A stretch of 64,000 nucleotides of DNA. Source: Solirubrobacter deserti. Lineage in GTDB: Bacteria > Actinomycetota > Thermoleophilia > Solirubrobacterales > Solirubrobacteraceae. Made by a program: the position numbers and the translations under genes. The DNA lies in the NCBI RefSeq assembly GCF_027587175.1, contig NZ_JAPCID010000021.1, positions 1 through 64,000 of the forward strand, read 5' to 3'. Positions 1-7,543 of this stretch are shown here, piece after piece. Position 1 is the stretch's first letter. Every line of letters starts with the position of its first letter. Under the pieces are notes generated by a model. The model was given only the letters and a program-made list of their open reading frames with translations, ran no database searches and was not told the origin of the DNA.

Positions 1-1281
1 GCCGGGCGGGGGGCGGGCCGCGGGGGCGACGGGGGGCGGGGCGGTAGGCGACGCCACGAGGGCGGGCGGGGCCGCCGCCGCCGGCGCCGCGGCCCGCTGC
101 CGCGCGGCGCGCGAGCGCGCCGCGTTGCGGCGTTGACGCTTGGCCCGGCGCGCCTCCGAGGCCGCGCGTGATGCGGTCCGCGCGCGGGCTGCCCGACCGG
201 GCCGCGCCCTGTCGTGTTCGGCCGCTTCGCCGGATCGCGTCGCCCGCTTCTCGCCGGTGGAGGGCGCACCCGCTGGCGGGGAGATCGCGGGCCGCGTCAG
301 TCCGCGGCGGTCCGCGGCGGCCTGGCCGGCACCGGCACCCGGCGTGCCGCTGGTCACGGCCGCGCCCGGAGGCTCCGGCGCGCTGTGGCCGGGCGGCCGA
401 TCGAAGAGCCGGACGCCGGCGAACGCCGTCACGGCCACCGCGCCGGCGGGCGCCGCCGCCAGCCCGGCCTGGCGAGCGCGCCGCGCGGGACGCGGGCGGT
501 CTCGCGGCCCGGGCGCCGCCCCGCTCCCTCCGCCGCGCCGCGCGGCAACCACCGCCGCGGCGGGCGGGGTCACGGCGGCGAGCCCGCGCATGCGCAGCAC
601 GCGGTACCGGCAGGCCGAGCAGTCCTCGAGGTGCTGCGCCGCGAGGCGGCGTCGCTCCCCGCCGGTGTCGAGCAGGCCAAGCGCATAGGCCCTGATGAGC
701 GACTCCCTTCGATCGCACCACTCGCCGCGCTCGATCTCGCCGAGCAGATCGCCGAGCTTCTTCGACACGCCGTCCATCAGCTTCTCCATCCGCCGCGGGC
801 TCACACCGAGCACCCGGGCGGCGTCCCGGCGCGTGTAGGCGTGCACGTAGCAGAGCGCCGCGGCCTGCTGCTCGCGCACCGTCAGCCGCTCACGCAGCCC
901 TTCGACGAACTGGCCGAGCCGGACATGGTCGTCAAGCCGCTCGGCGAGGTCGGGCTCCACCATCGGCAGCTCGACGTCGTCGACGGCCGCACGACGGTCC
1001 GGGTGCAACGCGCGCACCTCGTCGAGGGCACGCCGCTCGGCGATCGTGATCACCAGCCCGGCGCGGTTCGCGATCGGCTCGCCGGCCGCAAGCCGCGTGT
1101 ACACGCCATGCCAGGCCTGGTTGTAGGACGCTTCAAGGTCCGCGTCGTCGAGGCGAAGGCCGCGCGCGGCGAGCTTGCCCCGCAGCGTGCTGAGGACCTC
1201 GGGCTTGAGCCGCTCGTAGTCCTGCGCGACGATCGCGTCGGCGCGCTGGCGCCGATACCGCGACTCGGCAAGCGCGGTCAT
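1..1281 (-). CDS. Sigma-70-like / zinc-finger / membrane fusion protein (C-terminus beyond window)
   Basis: The reading frame is open from an ATG at 1281 to the left edge without a stop, so the C-terminus is missing. Residues ~1-180 resemble an ECF-type sigma factor: a helical region 2-like part, then a region 4-like helix-turn-helix around residues 132-175 (LTVREQQAAALCYVH, RRDAARVLGVSPRRMEKL). At ~213-222 there is an anti-sigma-like HLEDCSACR zinc-binding motif. A hydrophobic helix follows at ~270-297 and then a long Ala/Arg/Pro-rich low-complexity tail. The start codon overlaps the stop of the secreted protein upstream (ATGA), so the two are probably co-translated. Region 2 is weakly conserved, so real promoter recognition is uncertain. 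A similar architecture recurs at 52045-53280. Confidence 0.7.
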   Translation of the reverse strand, partial: MTALAESRYRRQRADAIVAQDYERLKPEVLSTLRGKLAARGLRLDDADLEASYNQAWHGVYTRLAAGEPIANRAGLVITIAERRALDEVRALHPDRRAAVDDVELPMVEPDLAERLDDHVRLGQFVEGLRERLTVREQQAAALCYVHAYTRRDAARVLGVSPRRMEKLMDGVSKKLGDLLGEIERGEWCDRRESLIRAYALGLLDTGGERRRLAAQHLEDCSACRYRVLRMRGLAAVTPPAAAVVAARRGGGSGAAPGPRDRPRPARRARQAGLAAAPAGAVAVTAFAGVRLFDRPPGHSAPEPPGAAVTSGTPGAGAGQAAADRRGLTRPAISPPAGAPSTGEKRATRSGEAAEHDRARPGRAARARTASRAASEARRAKRQRRNAARSRAARQRAAAPAAAAPPALVASPTAPPPVAPAARPPPG

Positions 1282-2915
1282 CGGATGTCGACGTCGACGA
1301 GCTGGCGCTCGCTGCGCACGACCGGCCACGGCCACCCGGGCGTGGACTCGACCACCGTCCGGAACGAGAACGTCGTGTCGCGCGTCAGGTGGACGAACCG
1401 GTAGCGCCAGCGGTACCGGCCGTCTGCGCGGGCGCGGGCGACGCCGACCGGCGCCCAGCGTCCGTTGACGATCGACTCGACGCGTACGATCGCGCCGCGG
1501 GCCGACGGCCCCGCGCCGCGCAGCCGTCCTTGCAACGTGAGCGTGCGCCCCTTCACCAGCGAGCCGGGGTGCGGCTCGGCGCTGAGCCGCAGACGCGTCC
1601 GGACCGTCACGGACGCGCTTGCGGCCGGCGCGCTCCCGGCGGCGGGGACGAACGCAACGGTGATGCGCCGCGCGCCGTCACCACGGGCGGGCACGGTGAA
1701 GCGTCCGCGCTGGTCGGTCGTGACCCGCGCGAGCGGGCGCGGCTCGGGGTCGTCGACGCCGAGGTCGAGCGAGGTCACCTCGAGCCGGGCGCCGGCGAGC
1801 GGTGCGCCCCGCGGCGTCCGCAACGTCCCGGTCACGTGCGCTGTGGCCCCGGCGCCGTGGACGATCGATCGCCGCGCCAGCCGCAGCTCGGCCGCTCGGA
1901 GCGCCTGCGCCGGCCCGGGCGCAGGTGCCGCCAGCACGGCGGGCGGCGTCACGGGCACGGGGCGCGGATCGGCCACGGTCGGGGCCCGCACCTCGAACTC
2001 GACGGGTCCCCAGCCGGTGACGTTGCCCGCCGCGTCGGCGACGGTCCCGGACGCGGTGTGGTGCCCGGCGGTGAGCGCGCCGGCATCGACGCGGAAGTGC
2101 TCGGCCACGGAGGTCGGACACGGAACGGCGGTCACGTACGGCTCGCGGCACCCCGTGGACGCGGTCTGCGCCGGCCTGCCGTCAATCGAGAGAGACACCG
2201 ACTCCACGCCGCCGCCCCGGTCCCACGCGGAGACCGTCAAGACCGCCGCGCCAGGCGCCACCGGCCCGTCCACGAGCTGGCCCGACACCGTCGGAGCCGC
2301 CGGCGGCTCCAGGTCTTCGAGGGTCACCTGCGCGCGGTACAGCGCGGCCTGCGCCGGCGTGCGGTCCGGTCGCTGGCACCACGACCGCTCGCACGAGACC
2401 TGCAACCGCACCGCGTCGAGCGGCGCCCGACGCTGCGTGACTTCGTTGGCCGGCGCGAGCGGGTCACCCGGATCCCCGGCGGCCGTGCATGTCCACGTGC
2501 TGCAGCCGTACGGCACCGCCGCACCGCCGGCGCTCTCCGCCACCGCGGCGCCGTAGTCGAAGCTGCGCAGGAACTGCGGCGGCGCGACCGCCAGCGAGCG
2601 CCACAGCCGGTAGCCGGCGATCCGCGTCCCGGGCGGAGCGGACAACGCCGCCATCCCGACGACGGCGCTGCTGAACTCCCGGCCTGGCGCCAGCGAGACG
2701 CTCAGCGCGCCGCCCTGGGCGCAGGTGTCGGCGAAGGTCACGTCGCCCGCCGCCGCGTTCACCGTCGTCGACGTCCACGCCGCGGCGCTCAGCGGCTCGC
2801 CCGCCGGCCCGCGACACGACCACACCGAGTACGTCTTGGCGTGGACGACCGCCGGCAGGGTCAGGCACACTCCCACCGCGGCGGCCGACGCGTAGCTCAA
2901 CCAGCCCTTGCCCAT
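1278..2915 (-). CDS. Secreted multi-domain Ig-like surface protein
   Basis: A 545-residue exported protein. I chose the ATG at 2915 because it opens directly into a signal peptide (MGKGWLSYASAAAVGVCLTL, ending AVVHA); the frame continues upstream to 3014 without signal character. Residues ~25-190 form a beta-rich, Cys-containing N-terminal domain. An Ig-like segment at ~215-310 has the phrase SGTVADAAGNVTGWG typical of surface Ig repeats. A Pro/Ala linker follows, then two carboxypeptidase-regulatory-like beta domains (~360-545) with G-R-F/Y-x-V turns. No catalytic motif is visible. The stop overlaps the start of the sigma-like gene, forming a two-gene operon whose promoter should lie in the 2916-3090 intergenic region with the inverted repeat. 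Function unknown; cell-surface location is inferred. Confidence 0.75.
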   Translation of the reverse strand: MGKGWLSYASAAAVGVCLTLPAVVHAKTYSVWSCRGPAGEPLSAAAWTSTTVNAAAGDVTFADTCAQGGALSVSLAPGREFSSAVVGMAALSAPPGTRIAGYRLWRSLAVAPPQFLRSFDYGAAVAESAGGAAVPYGCSTWTCTAAGDPGDPLAPANEVTQRRAPLDAVRLQVSCERSWCQRPDRTPAQAALYRAQVTLEDLEPPAAPTVSGQLVDGPVAPGAAVLTVSAWDRGGGVESVSLSIDGRPAQTASTGCREPYVTAVPCPTSVAEHFRVDAGALTAGHHTASGTVADAAGNVTGWGPVEFEVRAPTVADPRPVPVTPPAVLAAPAPGPAQALRAAELRLARRSIVHGAGATAHVTGTLRTPRGAPLAGARLEVTSLDLGVDDPEPRPLARVTTDQRGRFTVPARGDGARRITVAFVPAAGSAPAASASVTVRTRLRLSAEPHPGSLVKGRTLTLQGRLRGAGPSARGAIVRVESIVNGRWAPVGVARARADGRYRWRYRFVHLTRDTTFSFRTVVESTPGWPWPVVRSERQLVDVDIR

Positions 2916-2965
2916 GTCAGCCCGGCGAGCGTACACCTTCGGGGACGCCATCTCCGGCCTTACGG

Positions 2966-3055
2966 CTACGACCTTGGGATGATCTTCGGCGCCGGACCTG
3001 GTCCGGCAGCGCACGCCCGGTGGCTCAGGGCGGGAAGATCATCCCAACGTCGTAG
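2966..3055. promoter_or_regulatory. Inverted repeat (22-nt arms, one mismatch) between divergent genes
   Basis: The arm at 2966-2987 is the reverse complement of 3034-3055 except for one base; the spacer is 46 nt. Each arm contains the 16-mer TACGACCTTGGGATGA (2967-2982 exact on plus; 3039-3054 on minus, 15/16). It lies between the divergent secreted-protein operon (start 2915) and the LuxR gene (start about 3091). The 16-mer recurs exactly at 10547-10562 and in weaker form at 7021-7036 and 6195-6210, so it is likely a protein-binding site rather than a terminator. A LuxR-family protein binding here is inference. Confidence 0.6.
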
Positions 3056-3090
3056 GCCACGTCGACGGCGCACGGCTCATACTCGGCGCG

Positions 3091-3861
3091 ATGCGGAGGC
3101 GGCCGAGCGAGGCAGCGCGTGGATCTGCGCCGGTGCTCACACCGGTCGACCTCACGCCCCCAGGCGACGGACTGCTGCAGCTGATGGCCTCGGCCCTGCG
3201 GGTCGTCGTCACGGTGGTCCCCGCCGCGGTCGCCATCTTCTACGTCGTCACGCGGCGGCTACGCGTCGGCGATGGGGTGTTCACGCCGCCGCCGCCCGCG
3301 CTGGCCCAGCTGCCGGACGAGTGGGCCGAGCGCCACCGCAGCCCGGACTTCGTCGATCCGTTCGCCGCCAGCCGCGTCGCCGACGTCAGCGCCCCCGTGC
3401 TGCACCTCGACGACGTGCTCCCCCGGGAAGCGCTCGCCGACTCGTCGTACGGACGCTTCCTGGCGCGGTACGGCGTCGACGACCAGCTCGCGCTCTACGT
3501 CCGCGCGTCCGGCGCGATCGTCGGCGCCATCACGCTGATGCGCACGGCCGAGGCACCGGCGTTCGATCCCCGCGAGCGGCTGCTGCTGCGACGGCTCCAG
3601 CCCCTGGTCGAGCACGTCTACGTCGAGGCGCGCGAGCCGGCGGTGGCGTCGGACCGCCACGAGGCGCTGCTCCTGGCGAGCCTCACGCCGCGCGAAGCGG
3701 AGGTCGCCCAGCTCGTGGCCGGGGGCTCGACCAACGCGGAGATCTCGCGGGCGCTGTACATGAGTCTTCCGACCGTGAAGACCCACGTGACGCAGATCTA
3801 CGCCAAGCTCGGGGTGCGCAACCGGACCCAGCTCGCGATTCTGCTCGGCCCGCGGGCGTGA
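3091..3861 (+). CDS. LuxR-family transcriptional regulator
   Basis: A 256-residue regulator. The C-terminal ~65 residues are a GerE/LuxR helix-turn-helix: LTPREAEVAQLVAGG, TNAEISRALYMS, TVKTHVTQIYAKLGVRNR. The N-terminal ~190 residues look GAF-like (LALYVRASGAIVGAITLMR, FDPRERLLLRRLQPLVEHVY) and lack a phosphoacceptor receiver domain, so the input is probably a ligand or protein contact. The protein at 6217-6933 is a paralogue along its whole length. The start is uncertain: ATG 3091 has no clear ribosome site, and an in-frame GTG at 3133 is possible. It is divergent from the secreted-protein operon and is the best candidate to bind the inverted repeat upstream. It ends 6 nt before the convergent GGDEF gene. 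Confidence 0.85.
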   Translation: MRRRPSEAARGSAPVLTPVDLTPPGDGLLQLMASALRVVVTVVPAAVAIFYVVTRRLRVGDGVFTPPPPALAQLPDEWAERHRSPDFVDPFAASRVADVSAPVLHLDDVLPREALADSSYGRFLARYGVDDQLALYVRASGAIVGAITLMRTAEAPAFDPRERLLLRRLQPLVEHVYVEAREPAVASDRHEALLLASLTPREAEVAQLVAGGSTNAEISRALYMSLPTVKTHVTQIYAKLGVRNRTQLAILLGPRA

Positions 3862-3867
3862 CCGTCG

Positions 3868-5577
3868 TCAGGCGTACGGGCCGCGGAACGCGGCGAGCCG
3901 GCCCTCCCCGGCGGCGCGCGCTTGACGGCAGGCGGCCTCGGCGCCGGCGATCAGCGCTTCCGGCGTCGTGAGCCTGCGGGAGGCGTCGGCGACGCCGACG
4001 CTCGCGCTCAGCCCGCGCTGCAGGAGCGCGGCCTGAACCTCGCGTCCGGCCGCGGCGCAGGCGTCGAGGTCGGCGCCGGTGAGCACCGCGGCGAGCGTCC
4101 CGGCTCCGATCCGCGCGGCGTCCGCGCCCGTGTGCGCGCGCATCACCGCGGCCGCGACGAGCAGCGCCTCGTCGCCGGCCGCGAAGCCGTGCTCGGCGTT
4201 GAGCCGGCGAAGGTCATCCAGCTCGACCACGAGCACGCTGAGCGGCCGCCCGGAGGCGCACGCCCGCTGGACGTCCGCATGCAGCAGGTCGCGGAAGCGC
4301 CGGTGGTTGGCCAGCCCGGTCAGCTCGTCCTGCAGATCGGGGTTCCGGAGCCGCTCGTGCAGGTCGATGGCTTCGATCGACGCGGCGGTCTGCGCCGCGA
4401 GATACGCGAGCAGCTCGCTCTGCTCGCGCGAGAACGGCCCGCTCGTCCGGCAGACCGCGAGCGCGCCGAGGATCACGGGATCTCGCGACGCCAGCAGCGG
4501 ACGCCCGATCGCCCACAACCCGTGGTCGTCGCTCGACGCGGTCGCGTCCCCGGCGAGCGCCGCCCGCTCGACCGAGAGCAGCGCCTCCGAGTCGGCGTCG
4601 CCCGAGCGCGCGGGCACCGCCTCGAAGACGGACGACTCCAGCGCGCCGGCAAGTCGCGCCCGGCCGGCCGTGCCGGCGACGGCGTCGACGGCGGTCCCGA
4701 GCGCGACCTCGAGCATCGCGTCGCGGTCGAGGCTGTAGCCGAGCGATCGTGCCGTGCGGTGGATGGCCACCCGTACGCGCTCGCGCTCGCGCTCGACCTC
4801 GTCGAGCCGGTCGAGCGCGGCGTTCACCCGCTGGGTCCGGTCGCGTGCGAGCGCCGCCAGCAGCAGGGCCAGGGGCAGGGTCGCGAGCACGCCGAGCGGC
4901 TCGTGGGCGGCGGCCGTCGCGGTCACGAGTCCGGCGGGCACGAGCGTCGCGTCGACCGCGTAGACGGTGAGCATGACCCGCAGCTGGAGCGAAGGGCGGA
5001 TGCCGCGACCGAGCCACTCGCGTCCGACGGACAGGACGCAGTCGAGCGCGATCTGCGCCGCGAACGCCGCGGCGAGCACCGCCCACTGGCCGGTGGCCGC
5101 GTCCGGCTCGCCCGCGGCGCTGAGCACCACCACCGGCGCGAACGCGTACCCCGCGTCGCCGACCGCGGTGAGCAGCCGGCTGGGGGACTGCCGCCCCGCT
5201 AGCACCTCCGGGAGCGCGCCGCATACCAGCGCCACGACGACGACCAGTGGCACCAGCCCGAGCGGCAGCAGGAACAGCAGCGGGACGAAGACGAGCTGCG
5301 TGGCGAGCGCGGACCCGCCACCGACATACAGCCGCACGTGCGTGCAGACCGCGAACGCGAACACGCCCGCGACGAGCGAGCCGACGTCCAGCGAGCGCGC
5401 CGACGGCAGGGCGACCGCGGCGGCCAGCGCTCCGCCCGCGACGAGCGCCGCGAGCGCGAGCTCGACCCGCAGCTCGCGTTCGCTCAGCCCACGCGGGCGG
5501 TCGGGGCGCGACCGCGCAAGCAGCTCCTCGACACCGCCCTCAGCCCTTGCTGTAGGGGTCGACGTAGACATCGTCAA
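3868..5577 (-). CDS. Membrane GAF-GGDEF protein, degenerate (probably non-catalytic)
   Basis: A 569-residue protein. Residues ~35-250 hold about seven hydrophobic segments (MASE-like sensor). A short coiled region (~250-270) leads into a GAF domain (~275-410), then a GGDEF-family domain (~410-569) starting DELTGLANHRRFRDLL. The active-site loop, normally RxGGDEFAxLL, reads RIGAGTLAAVLTG near residue 489: the GGDEF signature is gone, including both acidic catalytic residues. Diguanylate cyclase activity is therefore unlikely; a c-di-GMP- or protein-binding sensory role is inference. The start overlaps the end of the upstream secreted-protein gene by 38 nt; ATG at 5571 is an alternative start. 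Confidence 0.8.
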   Translation of the reverse strand: MTMSTSTPTARAEGGVEELLARSRPDRPRGLSERELRVELALAALVAGGALAAAVALPSARSLDVGSLVAGVFAFAVCTHVRLYVGGGSALATQLVFVPLLFLLPLGLVPLVVVVALVCGALPEVLAGRQSPSRLLTAVGDAGYAFAPVVVLSAAGEPDAATGQWAVLAAAFAAQIALDCVLSVGREWLGRGIRPSLQLRVMLTVYAVDATLVPAGLVTATAAAHEPLGVLATLPLALLLAALARDRTQRVNAALDRLDEVERERERVRVAIHRTARSLGYSLDRDAMLEVALGTAVDAVAGTAGRARLAGALESSVFEAVPARSGDADSEALLSVERAALAGDATASSDDHGLWAIGRPLLASRDPVILGALAVCRTSGPFSREQSELLAYLAAQTAASIEAIDLHERLRNPDLQDELTGLANHRRFRDLLHADVQRACASGRPLSVLVVELDDLRRLNAEHGFAAGDEALLVAAAVMRAHTGADAARIGAGTLAAVLTGADLDACAAAGREVQAALLQRGLSASVGVADASRRLTTPEALIAGAEAACRQARAAGEGRLAAFRGPYA

Positions 5578-6151
5578 TCTCCCATGTGCTCAAGCCCAGC
5601 GACGTGAAGCGCAGCGCGACCCGCGTACGTCCGCCGAGCGCCAGCAGGTTCGCCAGCACCGGCATGGGCGGTGATGGAGCCCAGCCGCCCCCGGAGCTCA
5701 CCAGCAGGCCCACGGGCAGACCGATTCGCAGGCCGAGGACCGTCGTCACCACGACCTCGACCGCGAGCGAGCCCAACGGCGATCCCGTCTTGCGGACGAA
5801 GAAGCGCAGCGACGGGTGGTGGAGTCCCACGCAGATCTCCGGCGACTTCGCGGTCCCTCCCGGCGCCAGCTCCAGGGCGTGCGCGTCCGTCGCCGCGCGC
5901 TTGTTGAGGGGCTGGTTGCCCTCGACCACGATGGCGCGCGACCGCTGCCAGCCGCTGGCTCCGCCCTCGAAGCCACCGTCGCCGACGAGCACGTAGTTCG
6001 CGTCGTCCGCCCACGGCGCGAACGGGCGCTCGAGCGTCTCCGGCGGGCAGTTGTAGGCCGGGCGCACGAGGATCTGCGCGTGCGCTGGGGCGGCGGAGAA
6101 CGCGAAAACGGCGACGACGGCGAACACCAGTGCGAGCGGCATGCGGCGCAT
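5540..6151 (-). CDS. Secreted protein of unknown function, carbohydrate-binding-like fold
   Basis: About 203 residues from ATG 6151 (alternative ATG 6142). The start was chosen because a signal peptide follows directly (MRRMPLALVFAVVAVFAFSA, cleavage near AHAQ). The mature part begins with a short Cys-containing stretch and then FEGGASGWQ, a pattern common at the front of jelly-roll carbohydrate-binding modules. Alternating beta segments continue to an ending WEIDDVYVDPY, again typical of such modules. No enzyme motif is present. It is transcribed into the GGDEF gene, overlapping it by 38 nt. A weaker copy of the 16-nt motif lies 44 nt upstream (6195-6210). Confidence 0.7.
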   Translation of the reverse strand: MRRMPLALVFAVVAVFAFSAAPAHAQILVRPAYNCPPETLERPFAPWADDANYVLVGDGGFEGGASGWQRSRAIVVEGNQPLNKRAATDAHALELAPGGTAKSPEICVGLHHPSLRFFVRKTGSPLGSLAVEVVVTTVLGLRIGLPVGLLVSSGGGWAPSPPMPVLANLLALGGRTRVALRFTSLGLSTWEIDDVYVDPYSKG

Positions 6152-6194
6152 CGTCGCCGCCGGCGACGCGCCCGTGTGCCGTCGGCCGCGAGGA

Positions 6195-6210
6195 TCAACC
6201 CTAAGTCGCA
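6195..6210 (-). promoter_or_regulatory. Weak copy of recurrent 16-nt motif
   Basis: Read on the minus strand this is TGCGACTTAGGGTTGA, 12/16 to TACGACCTTGGGATGA. It sits 44 nt upstream of the secreted-protein start at 6151, in the same orientation as that gene. It is a weak match and counts mainly because stronger copies occur in the neighbouring intergenic regions. Confidence 0.3.
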
Positions 6211-6216
6211 GGCCGC

Positions 6217-6933
6217 TCATGCGCTCGCCACCGTCGGCGCGGCGCCCAGGACCACGGCCAGCTGCGTTCTCGTCCGCACGCCGACCTTGGCGTAGATCTT
6301 CGTCAGGTGAGTCTTGACGGTCGCCTGGCTCATCGCCAGCGCCTGCGCAATGTCCGCGTTGCTGGACCCGCTCGCGACCAGCGCGGCGACCTGGCGTTCC
6401 CGGCGGGTCAGGGCGTCGACCGGCTCGCGCGCGGCCAGCGGGTCGGCCGCCACCGCCTCTGCGGCGCCGACGAGCAACGACTGCTCGAGCAGCAGCGACA
6501 GACGCCTGAGCAGCAGCAAGTTCGCGGGCTCGAACGGCGGCATGCCCGCCTCGCGGAACAGCCCGATGGCCGCGACGATCCGCCGGTCGCGCCGCAGGTA
6601 GAGGAACGCCGGGTATCCGTACCCGTTGTCGAGCAGGCGCCGTCCGTAGATCGAGTTGAAGAAGCGCGTGGTCCCGCCGATCTCGGCCACCGACAGCACG
6701 ACGTCGCGACGGTCCTGAGCGCGGCGCGGGCTGAACGGGTCGACCGGCTCCAGCCGCCGCAGCAGTTCCGCGAGGCGCTCGGCCGGGGCGGCGTGCTCCG
6801 AACGGCCACGGCTTGCGACCTCGCGATCAAGGGTCCCGGACTCGTCGACCGCGAGGGCAACGACCAGCGAGGCCGGAATGAGCGCATGCAGCGCGTCGAC
6901 GGCCAAGCCCAGCAAGACGTCCTCCCTGCTCAC
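6217..6933 (-). CDS. LuxR-family transcriptional regulator (paralogue of the 3091 gene)
   Basis: About 238 residues. The GTG at 6933 is preferred: a G-rich ribosome site (GGGGGT) precedes it and the protein then starts VSREDVLLGLAVDAL, matching the paralogue; the frame runs upstream to 7008 through Arg-rich sequence that does not look coding. The C-terminal helix-turn-helix is clear: LTRRERQVAALVASGSSNAD, TVKTHLTKIYAKVGVRTRTQ. The N-terminal part is GAF-like (LYLRRDRRIVAAIGLFREAG). No receiver aspartate pocket is seen, so this is a stand-alone LuxR rather than a response regulator. The 16-nt motif copy at 7021-7036 lies ~90 nt upstream. Confidence 0.82.
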   Translation of the reverse strand: MSREDVLLGLAVDALHALIPASLVVALAVDESGTLDREVASRGRSEHAAPAERLAELLRRLEPVDPFSPRRAQDRRDVVLSVAEIGGTTRFFNSIYGRRLLDNGYGYPAFLYLRRDRRIVAAIGLFREAGMPPFEPANLLLLRRLSLLLEQSLLVGAAEAVAADPLAAREPVDALTRRERQVAALVASGSSNADIAQALAMSQATVKTHLTKIYAKVGVRTRTQLAVVLGAAPTVASA

Positions 6934-7020
6934 CCCTACCCCCGAAAGGTTCGTGCCCCGAGATTCTGGACGCGAGCGTCTCCTACGCCGGCCCGTCCAC
7001 GCAAGCATGGCAGGGCGAAC

Positions 7021-7036
7021 TCATCCGAAAGTCGGA
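7021..7036 (-). promoter_or_regulatory. Copy of recurrent 16-nt motif upstream of LuxR gene
   Basis: On the minus strand the sequence is TCCGACTTTCGGATGA, 13/16 to the motif at 2967-2982 and 10547-10562. It lies in the 7037-6934 gap upstream of the LuxR gene and in the same orientation. Autoregulation is a reasonable inference. Confidence 0.4.
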
Positions 7037-7074
7037 GACGGCGGGTAGGAGACCCGCCGCCCTCGACCGTGTCC

Positions 7075-7467
7075 TCACGATTCGATGCCGCGCAGCGCCT
7101 TCAGCGCGTGTTGCAGGCGCTCGGCTTCGGCCGTCGCCGGAGCGAGCTCGTCGAGGCGCGCCTCGAGCTCGCGGATCTGCCGTTCGATCAGCGGCGACGT
7201 CTCGTCGGCGTGCCGCGCGGGCGGCGGCCGCAGCGGGTGGCTCGTGCAGTGCTCGAGGTAGTAGCGGGTGGCCTGGATGCGGTTCCGGACCCCGATCTTC
7301 CTGTACATGTTCGTCAGGTGCGTCTTGATCGTGCCCGGCGTGACCCCCAGCTGGCGCGCGATGTCGGGGGTGGTGTTGCCGGCCGCCAACAGCGCGAGGG
7401 TCTCGAGCTCGCGCGGGGTGAGCGGTTCGTTCCCTCGCACCCGAGCGGGTTCGTTGCGTTGGCCCAT
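7075..7467 (-). CDS. Small LuxR-type DNA-binding protein with C-terminal coiled coil
   Basis: A 130-residue protein from ATG 7467 (MGQRNEPARV). The helix-turn-helix fills the N-terminal half: LTPRELETLALLAAG, TTPDIARQLGVTPGTIKTHL, MYRKIGVRNRIQ. There is no sensor domain in front of it. A charged helix at ~95-127 (IERQIRELEARLDELAP) is a probable coiled coil for dimerisation. The gene follows the DUF11 gene on the same strand, separated by a strong palindrome. An inverted repeat CAGTCG-GT-CGACTG (7475-7488) lies just upstream of the start and may be its operator. A single-domain LuxR protein of this kind could act as a constitutive or modulating partner of its longer paralogues (inference). 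Confidence 0.75.
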   Translation of the reverse strand: MGQRNEPARVRGNEPLTPRELETLALLAAGNTTPDIARQLGVTPGTIKTHLTNMYRKIGVRNRIQATRYYLEHCTSHPLRPPPARHADETSPLIERQIRELEARLDELAPATAEAERLQHALKALRGIES

Positions 7468-7495
7468 GGCGTTCAGTCGGTCGACTGCTCCCGCT

Positions 7496-7526
7496 GGGTG
7501 CGGCGCCGCCCGGCGGCGCCGCACCC
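7496..7526 (-). terminator. Perfect 31-nt GC palindrome downstream of DUF11 gene
   Basis: Arms 7496-7510 and 7512-7526 are exact reverse complements (15 bp) around a single base. It begins 17 nt past the stop of the DUF11 gene and ends upstream of the small LuxR gene. No T-tract follows on the minus strand, so it is a terminator-like or mRNA-stabilising hairpin rather than a textbook intrinsic terminator. Confidence 0.5.
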
Positions 7527-7543
7527 TGGTGGTGGGGAGGGAG

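Noticed and set aside
1389-3971. 860-residue plus-strand open frame
   Set aside because: It is antisense to the secreted Ig-like protein, rich in Arg/Pro/Gly with no domain, and has no plausible start. It is a high-GC shadow.
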